This document shows positions 1-11,655 of a stretch of DNA of 64,000 nt, in pieces. The DNA is from Breviolum minutum Mf 1.05b.01 (lineage: Eukaryota > Sar > Dinophyceae > Suessiales > Symbiodiniaceae). The DNA is taken from positions 124,590-188,589 of the forward strand of contig DF239854.1 of NCBI GenBank assembly GCA_000507305.1. Reading direction: 5' to 3'. Position 1 is the first letter of the stretch. Each line of letters opens with the position of its first letter. The notes under the pieces were generated by a model, which worked only from the letters and a program-made list of their open reading frames with translations, did no database searches and had not been told where the DNA came from. The position numbers were made by a program, and so were the translations under genes.

Positions 1-391
1 TAGCTTGACCCCAATGAACCTCGATCTTGGATTAGAAATGAAAAAGGAAAAAAACAAAACACAGATATTGCTTGTGCCCCAGCTTTGCTACATCAAACAA
101 AATGTGTCAAATCTGGTCACAAATTACATCAAATTACCTAACATTTAGAGATAAGAAAACATGTTCATTCAATACAGTACCACTCTTTTTTGAACACGAT
201 TTTCTTGTTTGTTTTGTTCAAATTTCCAACTTCACCGCATTTTTTTTGGCATATCAAAAGTTTCAGAATTACGTTTTGTCGCCTCGCGGTGGGCGACTCC
301 AAGGGACGAGAACAAAAAAAAAGTGATATGAGCATTTCGACACTGCAATGGTGACTTTGTTTTCCAATATGTGTACCAATATATATATATA

Positions 392-500
392 TAGGGGTTT
401 CCAACAATAGGGGTACCCCCAAATCAACCATTCTAATAGGGTTTTCCATTATAAACCATCCATTTTGGGGTAGCCCTATTTTTGGAAACACCCATATATA
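392..500. mobile_element. Inverted-repeat element, family 1, copy a
   Basis: About 109 bp palindromic element starting GGGGTTTCC and ending GGAAACACCC, with internal GGGGTACCCC and a GGGTTTTCC core. Four similar copies occur at 13.8, 29.7, 34.1 and 46.4 kb. No coding capacity, so it would be a non-autonomous, MITE-like element. Confidence 0.75.
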
Positions 501-609
501 TACATAACTACAACTATTGACTGATTCACTACCTACAATTTTTTTGAGAGTGACACCATTGGAGTGAAACTTCATTCTGAAGAGTGAAACTTCCTTCCCC
601 TGAAGGCAC

Positions 610-725
610 CTTGATCTCCAGCAGCTTGCAACGCATCCAAAGCCACGAATGGCACATCCGTGCTGTTCTGGTGCAAGATCGGGGGTGGTGTGGATGGCAC
701 ACTAATCTCATTGAAGATATGAAAG
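610..725 (-). CDS. Exon of unidentified gene
   Basis: Open minus-strand block between an acceptor ATATCAG and a donor CAAG/GTGCCT. It reads through VPSTPPPILHQNSTDVPF and ends near LDALQAAGDQ. The proline-rich start and balanced composition look coding. I do not recognise the family. Confidence 0.5.
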
Positions 726-1101
726 CTGATATCTGAGTGCATGAGTTTTTTTACACCCCTAAAAAAACCTGACATTTTTGTTGTGAAAAATGAAGCCATT
801 TTTGTGAAGATTCAAGTTTGGATAATTGAAGTTGTGGATTGACCATTGATAAATGAAGTTTGGGGATCTTGGGGGTAAGGCTGGCTCCTGTCAAACAATG
901 TCAAAAGGACAACTCTAATATGCTTGACCAATCGTTTGACCTTTACTTCAAACATGATTAAGATCTAATGAACCACAAATCTTGGAATCTATGTGCTGTG
1001 TATTTACATGTACATATATAAATACATAAATATACATGAGCCAGCAGCAAACTTCATCCCTCCGTCCTGGTGCATGCATCGCTTCAGATTTTCTTCAAGG
1101 C

Positions 1102-1188
1102 CTTGGTATTGAGATGCCACCACCTGTCCAGGGGAAAGTCGGGGTTCGCTTGGGAATACCACCAGTCACTATGAAGCACAAAGAAGTT
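1102..1188 (-). CDS. Exon of unidentified gene
   Basis: Exactly 29 codons between TTCAG and a GC donor (CCAAG/GCC). It reads NFFVLHSDWWYSQANPDF followed by a Trp-rich stretch. The aromatic-rich sequence suggests an enzyme core (inference), but the family is not recognised. Confidence 0.6.
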
Positions 1189-1360
1189 CTGAACTCAGTG
1201 ACCGATTGACTCTTTGTCTCGGCTTCAACAAGAACACTTAGCTTTGCATCTAAATCGAACATGCGGAAATGAAAACAGTTTGTAGATTATGTAAACGCAT
1301 CATTTGTCTGTCAGAAGTCGAGTTTTCCACATAGAATGCCCTAGAATTCATTCACATCAA

Positions 1361-1431
1361 ATTGGTTCAAACATGGCTCCCATGTTGTCATTCCACTCAT
1401 GCCGGCATGCTGTCGCCTGCAGTGGCACCTC
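1361..1431 (-). CDS. Exon of unidentified gene
   Basis: Acceptor TTCCAG followed by an open frame beginning EVPLQATACRHEWNDNMGAM. The donor is unclear; a GA donor in TTTGATGTG is possible. It is next upstream of the 1102-1188 exon and could belong to the same gene. Confidence 0.45.
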
Positions 1432-2167
1432 CTGGAATTCCACATTTTAGGGTTAAGTCAGGTAGTCTGCAATTAACATTTGAAGGGCCAACATGTGTGC
1501 CCTACCTCGATATTATATAGTTGATATTGTTACACGTATAATACCGTATGCATTTTTTGTGCCATGTTCATACTAATTTTGCTAGAACATTGCAATTGGT
1601 TCCAGGATGCTAATTGCACCTGGTGACTTACAATACTATATAATACATGAAGAAATCGATGCCATGCCATAAACACTTCCATGAATCAACAAATCGGTGG
1701 TGTAATTAATAGGTGCAGAAACAAACACCGTAGGAACCAGTTGAATGACATTTGTCTTGTAAAATGTAAAACACCATACAATCAGAGTTGAAATGCATAT
1801 CACTTTTAATACATATTGAATTAACAAACATATCAGAATTGCCCAATACATGGACAAACGTAACGGGCCAACAGTTGCAAGGAAAGGGATGCATGGAGGA
1901 TGGAGGCATAAACGCAGGAATGGAGTGACTGGATGAGCACAGGAATGTATCGATTCGCATGGCACATCGAAGGATGCATTCAACGTCAGCCTTTCAACAA
2001 AATCAGAACCCAAATTCATCCAGGCATGGATGGCTTCTCAAGAGCACGAACAATCACTAATCACGTACTATATGTATCTATCTAATTTTGCATATATTTT
2101 TGTAAATGAAACATGAACATTATGCTGGTACTATGACTGGGCCCGTACAGGATGATGGCCATGTCAC

Positions 2168-2317
2168 AATTTTGGAAGCCAAAGTTGCACCATTTTCCAC
2201 ATAAAGTCCATTCCCCTCCTGATGCTTAAAGCGCCGTGACCCGTGCCAAGCACGCCAAAGCCTCGGCTTCGGTTGATGTTTGCGGTTTCCAGTAAATCCA
2301 AGGTGACCAAACACTCC
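2168..2317 (-). CDS. Exon of unidentified gene
   Basis: Exactly 50 codons between TTTCAG and a donor ATT/GTGACA, beginning GVFGHLGFTGNRKHQPKP and containing NGLYVENGATLASKI. A second frame is also open here, so the frame is not certain. No family recognised. Confidence 0.5.
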
Positions 2318-2554
2318 CTGAAACAAACGCAGCACTTGCCAGGAAGCCTTACTTTGCAAACGGCGCCCCATTCGTCTTCCAACCATCCATGTTTAGGTGT
2401 TACGTTACTTTCTGTTACTTTCTGGGAGGGCAATCTATATATGCAAATGTAAACATGTAACTTCTAAGAAATCCCACCATTAGAATCCATTAATCATGGA
2501 CTAAAGTGGAAAATAGAAGTATGATATCCTTGTGTGTAGGTCAGGCAAACTTTG

Positions 2555-2587
2555 CGGGTCAGCTGCTGGTTTTGACTCCCAAAGCTC
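2555..2587 (-). CDS. Possible small exon
   Basis: Short open block after TGTGAG reading FGSQNQQLTRK up to a donor AAA/GTTTGC. Too short to identify. Confidence 0.3.
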
Positions 2588-3031
2588 ACAACAGTGAACG
2601 TTTAGAATCGAAGACTGAGTGTCTCGAGCTAAGTTGATTTTGTACTCTATACCTGAAGCTCTTTGTTCAAAACACTCTGTTTTAAAGTTTAAAGAACGTC
2701 ATGTTACTGTTTGTTTGCGGAAAGATTAACCAAAAACAGAAACGTTGAGGCACTCATATCCGCTTATATTCTTACACAATCATACAATGCAGCCCAGCTC
2801 AGCACTTCTTGGACAAACTGATGTGCTGCCCAAACAAGAACACGTACGTATCATCATGACACATCAAATATGAAAACATGCTTTTCATTTTCCCACTGAT
2901 CAGTCATGGTATACATAAATCTCATGAACAGTGTGCAAAATCCGACAATAGCGGCTAGGGCTGCTCAAAACAAGGGTGAAATGGGGTCGAAAACATAGAA
3001 ATGGACAATTCAAAGTTGTGAATTTTCGAAC

Positions 3032-3250
3032 ATCTATTTTATCAAGCTCATTCCAAAATCAAGCGGCGCTTGTGCAAAGCTGGGCTGTCGAAAGTTTAGC
3101 CAGGCCTGTCGCTGCGCAAGAAATTTGAGCTTTGGCAACATGCAATTGAGAATCTTGGGATTCTCCTCAAGATCTTCAAGAGGCTTATGACGAACAACTT
3201 GGGTATCCCTAAAATTCCAAACGGTGCAGCCTACACCGTCATTTAGCATA
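3032..3250 (-). CDS. Exon of unidentified gene, possibly terminal
   Basis: Open frame of about 72 codons after CAGAG, starting MLNDGVGCTVWNFRDTQVV and ending at a TAG. Composition is protein-like with no low-complexity sequence. A GA donor inside the frame could shorten it. Not recognised. Confidence 0.5.
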
Positions 3251-3879
3251 CTCTGAATCTGCCAGTCAGTCTCGAAATACTTGTAGATTTCCTATTGTGC
3301 ACCAAACGGAATGCCCGATTTTGAGGGGATTCCTCCCTAACTGACCAGCTTTCAATTTGACCTGTTCTACTTACTAGTAATAGTTGTTTCCTTCATCCAA
3401 GTTGTGAAAGCACTCTCAACAAGTACAAAAAGGCTCCGCCATGATTTCACCAAATAAGTTTTTCCATTGTAAACACATCATCATTGTGGTCACATGTAGC
3501 AGAATCTATCTAAGATGAACTTTTGAAACGAATGCTAATCACCCAATGCCCAAACCAAGAACTCGCTCTGAGTTTGCTCAAGTTTGTTTGTTGAAAGAAT
3601 TGCACAGCTATTTCCTACAAAATCCTGGCCTACTTCCTCTACTCCTGAGCATGCTCATCCACATTGTTCAAACATGACGATGGGGACCCGCCAGGTGTTT
3701 TCATGTGTTTTCTTCATCAAAGCTGAATTTAATCAACCCAAAATATCCGCAAAACCCCAAAGCATCAGGTGTTTTCTTCCTCAAACTTGACCTCAAACCT
3801 TAGATTTCATTTAAGCTGTGATTTGAGGTCGACAAAAAGGTTCCCAAATATCCTCAAGTCCCAAGTCCCAACGAATACG

Positions 3880-3950
3880 CCGCATCTTTTGGTAAAACCC
3901 AGGCTCCCCACCTGGCGTCCACCTTGGCTACCCTGAAACTCCGGTAAACT
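3880..3950 (-). CDS. Possible exon
   Basis: After acceptor CTGCAG the minus strand reads VYRSFRVAKVDARWGAW. Boundaries at the 3' side are unclear. Confidence 0.35.
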
Positions 3951-4593
3951 GCAGTAATCCTAAGGATTTTTCGGCAAAATACACCAAAAAACAGGGAGGT
4001 GTTTTTTTTGGAAAAAAGGGGACATCTAAAAATGGTGTTTAAACATGTATTTTTTCTTTTAATGTTTTTATTGATCCTTTTCAAATGGTGAGATGTGCAC
4101 TTTTTTTGCTGGACCTTTGTTGAAATGATTGAAAAAGCTTGGACATCAACCACACGAATGAAGATCAAATATACAATATCCTTAGCGGGCAAAATAAATA
4201 GCACTAGCCAGCGCTCATTTGGGAAGCTCCTTAAGTCAAGTGTCAGATCTAAATGATGAATGTGAATTTCCCGCCCTTGCAATCCATGTCATGACGAAGG
4301 CATCTGATTGAATCGGAAAAGCTTGATCATTTTTGATACATTTCGTGATTGGTTTTATGTTCATTCTCCTTTTATTTTGTTGTTTTTGATGACTCTCTCT
4401 CTCTCTCTCTCTATATATATATTTATAATATGTTTTCGAACGAATCTCCAAAATGAAACGACAAACTGGAGTTCCAGCGGCAAACTGGATTCTACCCCCC
4501 CCCCATCAAGCCACCCCGTTGCTTTACTTGCTTCCCAGTCTTCAAGCACCCAGAAAACAATGCCAAACCATCCAAGACTGGCTGCAATTTGTC

Positions 4594-4738
4594 CATCAAA
4601 GCCATCTTCGCCCAATGCACGCAGCAAATCTGCCTGTGACAATGCACTGGGCAAGGGCTTGACCACGATGCCAGTGATGTCCGCCTGACACGGTCGGCAT
4701 TTAAAGCCTGCCTTGAATCTTCCGGTATCTTCTGGTGG
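4594..4738 (-). CDS. Exon with possible Mei2-type RNA-binding domain start
   Basis: 145 bases between TTGCCAG and a proposed GA donor GATG/GACAAA, the same hexamer used in the ubiquitin gene. The frame ends ITGIVVKPLPSALSQADLL then RALGEDGFDG. That resembles the first strand and helix of Mei2-like RRMs, where a TVMLRNLPN-type strand precedes LL..L...GF.G. CxxC residues precede it. No following YDF(L/V)Y exon was found, so the identity is an inference. Confidence 0.5.
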
Positions 4739-5169
4739 CTGGCAACCGGCTTGAAAAAACGTAAGCAGCAAGCAAGCTCTGTGTGTACTACTATATAATT
4801 CAAAACCACAAGTTCGCCAACAAGGCATTACATCATATTGTAATTATATCATCATGATTCATGATGACACATCTTACATAATACATAAGAACAGTTTTTC
4901 GCTTTGGCCAGAGTCTAGAGCGACCACCATTCAACATCTTGGTTGGAAAAAACCTGGATTCAAGGGCCGCTGAGACATGCCCAGATCTACAACTAGCCGG
5001 CCGAAACATGTTTTTATATCCAAACAAAAAGTAAGCCTTGCCACATAAAACATGAAAAGAAAACAACTCCAAACTGAGAGCAGCATCTACATCAACAAAA
5101 CCTAATATTCAATAATTCATCATCAGTTTGTCTTATTTTCACCAATCATCTTCATCCACATCAGTTCAC

Positions 5170-5265
5170 CTGCAGCCCGCGTGGATCGCGCGGATCGGGG
5201 CGCTTCGGTTTCATCAGAGAGGCCCTGAAGGGTGAATTTGATCCGCCAGTGATGAGAAGTCACCA
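5170..5265 (-). CDS. Exon of unidentified gene
   Basis: Acceptor ATCCAG and donor GCAG/GTGAAC bracket a 96-base block reading HHWRIKFTLQGLSDETEAPR and then an Arg/Ala-rich tail. It is more GC-rich than the surrounding intron. Confidence 0.55.
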
Positions 5266-5269
5266 CTGG

Positions 5270-6060
5270 ATCTCAGGAATTTGATCATCTATAGATTATA
5301 GGCTATATTCATCCATTGTAAATCATTATCACCCGACCCGATTTTTCAATCCTATTTGAATTGAATTACATCTCTTTGGAATTAATATGATTCACAACAA
5401 CTGATCTCACATCTCACCGGGTCTTAAGCAATCTTGTTGGATGAGAGTCTAGTTGAATCCTTCTTGTCAACGTTTAAAACTTGAGACCAACACTGTAAGT
5501 TCATTCGACATCCCCAATCTGTCTTGCTAAGTTTTTCGTGCAGTCTGCTCATCCACTCCGGCTCGTGGTATGATCCCCCACTTCATCCAAGCAAACCGTA
5601 ACCAATGACATGTTTATCCCTTTATCCAATCAAGTTTCATCTGCCTTGTTTTCATGCCATACCCAAGTACAAAAAATATCAAAAATAGTGACATGACAGA
5701 AACCAAAGAAACACCTTAAAAGTCTGGAAACGAAAGGCACTCACTTCAATGTAATTACAGCGAATATAGGGACATGTGATTGCAGGTGTATGGTAACGAA
5801 CCACACCTGTTTTCGCTGAGACACACCTGTTCGGTAAGAACTAAACTGCTATGTTGCGGATCAGATCGCAGCAACAGTGGAATTAGTGGAAATAATGACA
5901 GTTCAAGCTGTCTCAGTTAGTTGGGATTTTCATGTAGTCTTGAATCCAACATCTTGGTGCACTGGTGGACGACCGTGGTTCGTTCAAATTCATAACTAAC
6001 AATCCTTTAAGCCACAGGCAAGAAAACATCTCCCAAATTTTTGAAAAAAAAACTAAAACA
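5270..6060. other. Intergenic or intronic stretch with no supported gene
   Basis: No frame here combined a plausible acceptor, donor and protein-like composition on either strand. AT-rich unique sequence. Confidence 0.4.
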
Positions 6061-6072
6061 CAACCTTAACGA

Positions 6073-6149
6073 CCAATGAGAGGACCCAGCATCTTTTTGA
6101 ATTGAGTTCCTGGAATGCTGTCCCCATACTGTCATCCAGCAACTCATCT
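6073..6149 (-). CDS. Exon of unidentified gene
   Basis: 77 bases between ATAAG and donor GGTC/GTTAAG. It reads ELLDDSMGTAFQELNSKRCW and then VLSLV. The helical, acidic start is protein-like. Confidence 0.5.
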
Positions 6150-6189
6150 TATGTATCCGTCAAAATGGAATCATCAACCTGTTAGAAAG

Positions 6190-6301
6190 TCCCCGCAAGA
6201 AATTTCCAGCTGACGATGGCATGGTCAAGGCACTTGGCAGCAGCGCTGCTGTCATTTCTCGTTCTGGAAAGGACCTCTTTCATGGTGAGATCCTTTGAAA
6301 C
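6190..6301 (-). CDS. Exon of unidentified gene
   Basis: After GCGCAG the frame reads VSKDLTMKEVLSRTRNDSSA and continues AAKCLDHAIVSWKFLAG to a probable GA donor. Looks helical. It lies just upstream of the 6073-6149 exon. Confidence 0.6.
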
Positions 6302-7362
6302 CTGCGCAGGTTGCATGGAAAGGACAAGAACTATAGCCCAATATGAGACATGAACAAAAATATGACCCGACCGGTGAATGCCCCTCAAAAATGATGCACA
6401 ATGTAGAGGACAAACGTTCCACTCTACGTGATCTCATCTAATTTCACCTGCAGCCTCGTTTGTATTCATGCATTTGCCATGTGAATTAGCATCCCTAGTC
6501 ACGACCGAAAAACTCCTGCATGACCTAAAATGTACAAAACAAGTGGAACCAAAAACCTCACGACAAACCTGCTGACTTACAACCACATTTATACTTGACA
6601 CTACACAATTTACAAAAACATGTATTAGAATCATCAGATCATTGCATCAAAATCAAATCAAATCTTCATCATATTTCTCTATAACATTCTATAACATTCT
6701 ATAACCAACGTAACTAACGTCTATTTTTCATAATATAAATCTACATTTTCACCCTGAAAAATGCTTCCAAAATTGAACTCTTCACCTTGGCAGGTCGTGC
6801 TGGAACGACTCCAGGAACTGGCCTTGGATGATGGAAGAAATTCCAACAAAGTTGGGAGTTTGGGAGTTTGGAACATCCAACTCCTATTGAATTTAAAAGT
6901 TGTGGTAAGATATATATATATATATTACATATATTATCATATATATATATAGATACACATATACGGTATATCTCCAAACGTGTGGATAAAAAACACACAC
7001 ACTTGATACGCATCGCAAAATAAAAACTTTGAAGTCCAATCAATTTCTTTTCTTTTTTTAGGGGGGGACATTTTCAGAAACTCTGAACTGATGGAAATCA
7101 AGGCTCCACATATTTGCCAATAAAGCTCTGAAACTTGACAGTCAAATAGTGCTCGATTGAAAAAAGCCCATAGGATCCATGGGAATGGTATATTATACAC
7201 CTACACTTACACACATTTACCATAAACAAATCAACCAAATGTTGGTAAATATACATATTTTACATGGATCCTATGGGAAGAACAATGGAAACGTTGGTTT
7301 TTAAATCACTTGATCTCCAAAACAGAGCGACTTCCAGAACTTCATAGAGATGGCCAAGTAAC

Positions 7363-7559
7363 GAGACGGTGGGAGCTTCCATGCCCTTGACAGCAGGACG
7401 TCATGTATGCTTGATTTGGTTTTAAGCAAGCTGAAATCATGAGAACAAGAAATATTGATCGACTTTCATCTATCTGTCCTAAATATATGGGTAGGGATTT
7501 GTTGGAGTCATCTTTCTCAAGTAGGAGTGAAACCATGGAAGACATTTTGAAACCGCAAC
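7363..7559 (-). CDS. Exon of unidentified gene
   Basis: Acceptor CTGCAG, donor CTC/GTTACT. The frame contains SMVSLLLEKDDSNKSLPIYL and SRSIFLVLMISACLKP, with a hydrophobic segment that could be membrane-buried or a beta strand. Family not recognised. Confidence 0.5.
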
Positions 7560-7943
7560 CTGCAGTAGTTTGCTTTTGGAACTCTTTGCTCAGGTGTGCA
7601 CATTGATGCAAAAATACCAATGACAATCATGGCCAAACCATGTCAAACCAGGATGGTTGAGTGCTCTATGAGCTGGATAGTCAGGACAAATGACTATAAG
7701 ACAATGGTTGAACACAACCGACATACGTCATAATCATCGATCACTATATATCTCACCACCATCACTGGAGTTTTGTCGTTTATCTTTGTGTCCGCTGGGC
7801 AATATCAATCAAGTTGACGCATGGTTGGCACTCCGCACCACGGACACATACAGTATACCGTACTTGTACGTTTCCTTGCAGTGTTCTTGACTCTGAGTCT
7901 TCCGAATGCCTCAACTTTGAATGCCATGAACGTATGTCGTCAC

Positions 7944-8033
7944 CTTGCTTGAACCAATCCACTCTAGGCTGGCTTCACCATCAATCGCCCAACCGTCGAC
8001 ATACCATTGTCCCTTTTCAGGGTGAATGTAGTT
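7944..8033 (-). CDS. Exon of unidentified gene
   Basis: Exactly 30 codons between TGTCAG and AAG/GTGACG, reading NYIHPEKGQWYVDGWAIDGE then ASLEWIGSSK. Strong splice signals and a Trp/Gly-rich pattern make it convincing. No family assigned. Confidence 0.65.
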
Positions 8034-8280
8034 CTGACACGGATAGTGAAGAGGGATTATGATTGTAGATAAATGATGGGTCCATAGTATACAAATATAT
8101 TACGTATATATCTATAGATATTATATCATTGCAGCCAATCACAATTCGCAATAAACATCAAATCCAATTAATATGGATACATGATACTATATATATGCGC
8201 ATAACTAAACAAACTCAAGAATAATCATAATTTAGAAACACAAAACAAAAATACACAAACAACAACTCACCATATCTCAC

Positions 8281-8376
8281 CCGTCCTTCCTGACCTTTTG
8301 TATAACGCCAAGCTTCGGTGTGCCGGTGGCTTCGCCACCGACTCGGCGCTGAGCTCCAGCTGTCTGGCTCCTTCAC
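8281..8376 (-). CDS. Exon of unidentified gene
   Basis: 96 bases between ATGCAG and CGG/GTGAGA. Two frames stay open, one containing QLELSAESVAKPPAHRSLAL and one a Trp-rich sequence. I favour the former, but splicing phase cannot decide it. Confidence 0.5.
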
Positions 8377-8591
8377 CTGCATGGTATTGAATTGAAGATC
8401 TGTTGCTGTCATGATGAAAGAAACAAATTGTAACATGACAGCAACCATCATGACATAGTAGCAACAAATCAAGTGATGATTTGTTTGTTACTGTTTTTGA
8501 TGATTTGTCTCATGTTAATTCATGTTACCTTTCAAACATATCAACCAAACAGGGCGGCGTAGATGTAAGATGATCTTTAATAAAATCCCAC

Positions 8592-8659
8592 CCTTTCTTG
8601 AGTCACAAATCTGAAAAGCCAGGTATGATCCAGTTGGCCCAGCATTTCAAACCAATTAT
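8592..8659 (-). CDS. Exon of unidentified gene
   Basis: 68 bases between GGAAG and AGG/GTGGGA, reading NWFEMLGQLDHTWLFRFVTQ. Amphipathic helix-like. Confidence 0.55.
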
Positions 8660-8707
8660 CTTCCAATCAATCCTGGATTCCTTCGAGCTTTCTGTGCTTT
8701 GAAGGTT

Positions 8708-8878
8708 TCAATGTGCTTTTCTGATGCCTTCGAAGTTAGCAATTAAATTTCTGGATTCTCGCCAGGAGTCAGCCTTTCGATCAACCCTGAGCCAAGGGGC
8801 GACAGGTGCGACATCGGCGACAGGTGCTACATCGGGTCCCAAAAAGCCATGGCTTTCCACCTTGCCGGCAACACCACC
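8708..8878 (-). CDS. Exon with tandem DVAPVA peptide repeat
   Basis: After AGTAG a frame of 56 codons plus TGA starts GGVAGKVESHGFLGPDVAPV and contains DVAPVADVAPVAPWL, encoded by a tandem 18-base duplication at about 8808-8845. It later reads SWRESRNLIANFEGIRKAH. A GC donor just before the stop is possible, so it may not be terminal. Confidence 0.55.
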   Translation of the reverse strand, partial: GGVAGKVESHGFLGPDVAPVADVAPVAPWLRVDRKADSWRESRNLIANFEGIRKAH

Positions 8879-9122
8879 CTACTGTTGATGGACACATTCC
8901 TGCACCAGTTGAGATGCATGAAACCTGGTCAAGAATGAGTTAATCAGTTCATCTCCATCTTGCGTTAACAGGTAGACCCCATTTTTCATTGGCTATCCTA
9001 GTGTCAGAAAGGTAGGATGGAAAGAGCAACAAAAGAAGAAGAAGAAGAAGGACTGCTTCGATTCTTTCTTGGACACTCAGCTGGACAGCGGGCCGGAGGG
9101 GCGGCTTCATCTTACTTGCTCG

Positions 9123-9166
9123 GAATCGGGGGTGAAAACAGCAACTGCTTCAGACCAGCTAGGTGT
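9123..9166 (-). CDS. Possible small exon
   Basis: Reads WSEAVAVFTPDSEQ between a CCTAG acceptor and a good GTAAGA donor. Only 44 bases, so uncertain. Confidence 0.35.
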
Positions 9167-9477
9167 CTGGTGGTGTGGGAAGGCGTGGGGATATCACTGA
9201 GTATTGAGTAATTATACCTGAATGAAACTAGATATCCACTTTCACTTGGATATGAACACCAAGCATCATTGGATGTCATGAATCATAAGTTGGATTCTTG
9301 GATACTATTGCATGCATGTTAGGCGTGTTGGATCTTATTGAATGTATGACTTGCATGTTTGGACCTGAACTGCCCGATAAAAACATGGTGCTATTCACCA
9401 TGTAAATGGCTGGGTTATCAACTCAAACCATCTTTCTCTTCAAGATTCAAAAGGCAGCCCTTGAAACATACCAAATC

Positions 9478-9655
9478 TCGCCGACTTATCCAACTGAGCC
9501 GACCAAACCAGGGTTTCGACCGCCTTAACCACCTTGGCCATGTCCTTTCGTGGTTGGTCTCGGGGATGCCGTGATCCCGCCGCTGGGGATGGAGCAGGCC
9601 ATCCTGGACATCCCATGAGTTTCATCCATTCCGGTGTACCAAAAAGATCCAACAC
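9478..9655 (-). CDS. Exon of unidentified gene
   Basis: Open frame containing DLFGTPEWMKLMGCPGWPAP and KDMAKVVKAVETLVWSAQLD, ending at donor TTTG/GTATGT. GC content rises across the block. Within it lie two stretches resembling tRNA 5' halves (see findings). Confidence 0.6.
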
Positions 9656-9949
9656 TTGACGTTTTAGTGCCTCTTCATCATGGGAATCTAAGCAAAATCA
9701 TGTCAAAGAGTCAAAGTCCCAATTCCACACCACACCGGAGGCTGTGTGAAGTTTCCCAACATTCAGGAATTCACAAGCTGGAATGTACTGCGACTTTCAT
9801 TGACTTGGTAGAGCTGCGGATGATTTCTGTGGTACGCGCCACCACATCCATGCACGCAAAGGAATTCAAAATGCCTTTTATGACTGTCCTTTCATCTGTC
9901 TTCTTTTCTAAATCACCTGTATATCACAAAACCACCAGAACGCCGTAGG

Positions 9950-10390
9950 CCGGAGTGGTTTCCGCTGTTTTTGATGGGTAATTCATTGCAGCCAAAAGAC
10001 TCAAATCATCCAACATCTGCTGGTGGTCTAGCACCGCAGGCATGGAAAAGAGTTGTGCGGCCACACTGTTGGCACCCGGGGTGGCCCAGGAACTGCTTGA
10101 GTGACTAGCAGAAGCATTGGGACTTGGTTGGCCAAAACCAGACAGAAGCTCTTTGAGATCAAGATCTTGTGGCTGTGGTGGAGGTATTGCTGGTGGTGGA
10201 GGGATGTGATGCACATGATGTACATCACGTGGTGGTTGTGGCAAAGGTGTTGTTGGTGGTGGTGGGACTTCAATCAATTGTTCAGAAACACTGCTGTTTG
10301 GTTCGACCAGCGAACCTTCAGTCGTGTTCAGAGCAGAAGGTTCTGTTGGAAAGTCTGTACCGAAAGCATCCATGACTTGACCTTGGATGC
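9950..10390 (-). CDS. Proline- and histidine-rich exon
   Basis: Long open frame (over 140 codons) with a possible start MDAFGTDFPTEPSALNTTEG. A PPPP/PQPP and HHVHH segment follows, then LDLKELLSGFGQPSPNASA and a helical ending DHQQMLDDLSLLAAMNYPSK. This looks like a disordered scaffold or regulatory protein with one short helix motif. The 3' boundary is probably a GC donor after PAYG. Confidence 0.65.
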
Positions 10391-10684
10391 AAAGAGTGAT
10401 TGAGACGTTTTCAAAATTGAAGATGGGTATAATCACCAGGTTGCGGGGTTGTAGCTTTCAAACAATTTCAAGGAGCAAAAAAAAACGTACAACATACAAA
10501 TCGATATTATAATCTGATACGAAATATCATTTTGTGAGGGGCTGTCCAAATCGCAGAAACTAAACTCTCCACGTATTTAGAGTCAGTCACATAATCAAAT
10601 ACTATATATACATCATAAATGTACATACAGTATGCTGGATATCTAATCTAAATCTAATTCAATTACAACATGTACAGTTTACAC

Positions 10685-10790
10685 TTCTTGAAACTAACAA
10701 ACATCGCGCCTGAAAACCGGGGGCTCCCCAAAAGGAAACAATCGTATATTCCAACCATCCAATTTCAGGTGCTGAATCAGCTGCATGGCA
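10685..10790. mobile_element. Degenerate inverted-repeat element, family 2
   Basis: Shares GAAACTAACA, GCGCCTGAAAA, CCCCAAAAGGAAACAATCG and TTTCAGGTGC with the intact element at 34699-34811 (reverse orientation) but has lost most of one arm. Confidence 0.6.
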
Positions 10791-10842
10791 GCCATCCGAG
10801 GGACTTAAGCTGCCGATGCAGCGTTCCATTTGCTCCATCTCC
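10771..10842 (-). CDS. Possible exon beside family 2 element
   Basis: Reads EMEQMERCIGSLSPSDGCHA followed by ADSAPE, running into the family 2 element. Protein-like, but the splice signals are weak. Confidence 0.4.
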
Positions 10843-11045
10843 TTGGATAGTGTCATTCAAATGGCCAGATTTTTGTGCATATATACTATTGGCTACGTCA
10901 GATTAGTATGACTTCAACATCAAACAAATCAAACTAGAACATCAATAACATATAATCATACATATATATAATGTATATATATATATAGATTTACATAACA
11001 GGACTCAGCACCTTTCTTCAATGCTTTCAGCTAAATGCACCTTAC

Positions 11046-11100
11046 AAAATCATCTCATGCCAAGCCGCAGTGGGATCGCTGATGGCACGTTGCATCTCAA
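11046..11100 (-). CDS. Exon of unidentified gene
   Basis: Acceptor AACAG and donor TTTT/GTAAGG bracket EMQRAISDPTAAWHEMI. Short but with a strong donor. Confidence 0.45.
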
Positions 11101-11579
11101 CTGTTCGTTGACAACACTTCCTTGGTGTGTAATGGTTGCTTGCAGCTCAAGTCAAAGCATGTTACCACCCCCCCAACATCTATCAACATCATTCGACAAA
11201 ATGCTATCAAAGAACAACAGGTGGTGTGAGGTCCACTGGGGTTGCTATGATTTCGCCATTCATTGCTAAGCATCTTTTGGTCAAGGTCCAAGTTTCTTCT
11301 TTCTAGTCAGGTTCTCCGATGTGCTTGCCATCCCCAAAATCCCTCACCCACAGCTACTACAGAATAGGACGTTCATAACACAAGACTGTTGCCGTGGTCC
11401 TTGGCCAAACCCTATCATCAACCGAATCTCCATCTGCTTTAAAAATCATTTGTTGGATTGGGAATTGTCGCGTCAAAATGTGAGGCCGGGAAAAAAAAAT
11501 CACCTCGGACATCTTCAAACATCTTGGATGTTAGTGTTGAACATCTTAGCGATTTTTGTATATTTTTCTGAAATCCCTC

Positions 11580-11655
11580 TCTTTCCAGGAGATTTCTCAT
11601 CGTCGAAGCACTCGTAAATCTGCGCAAGCAAATGCCTCGCCGCAGAAAGGTGAAG
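11580..11655 (-). CDS. Possible exon, frame uncertain
   Basis: After TTCGCAG all three frames are open. The best reads DLHLSAARHLLAQIYECFDD. The frame cannot be decided by eye. Confidence 0.35.

Noticed and set aside
7870-7961. Minus-strand frame VDWFKQGDDIRSWHSKLRHS
   Set aside because: A different frame gives a perfect 30-codon exon at 7944-8033 with strong splice sites that overlaps its start.
8780-8800. Possible trans-spliced leader relic (TTGGCTCAG)
   Set aside because: Only about nine bases resemble the dinoflagellate leader end and they lie inside a coding exon; no better relic was seen at a gene start.
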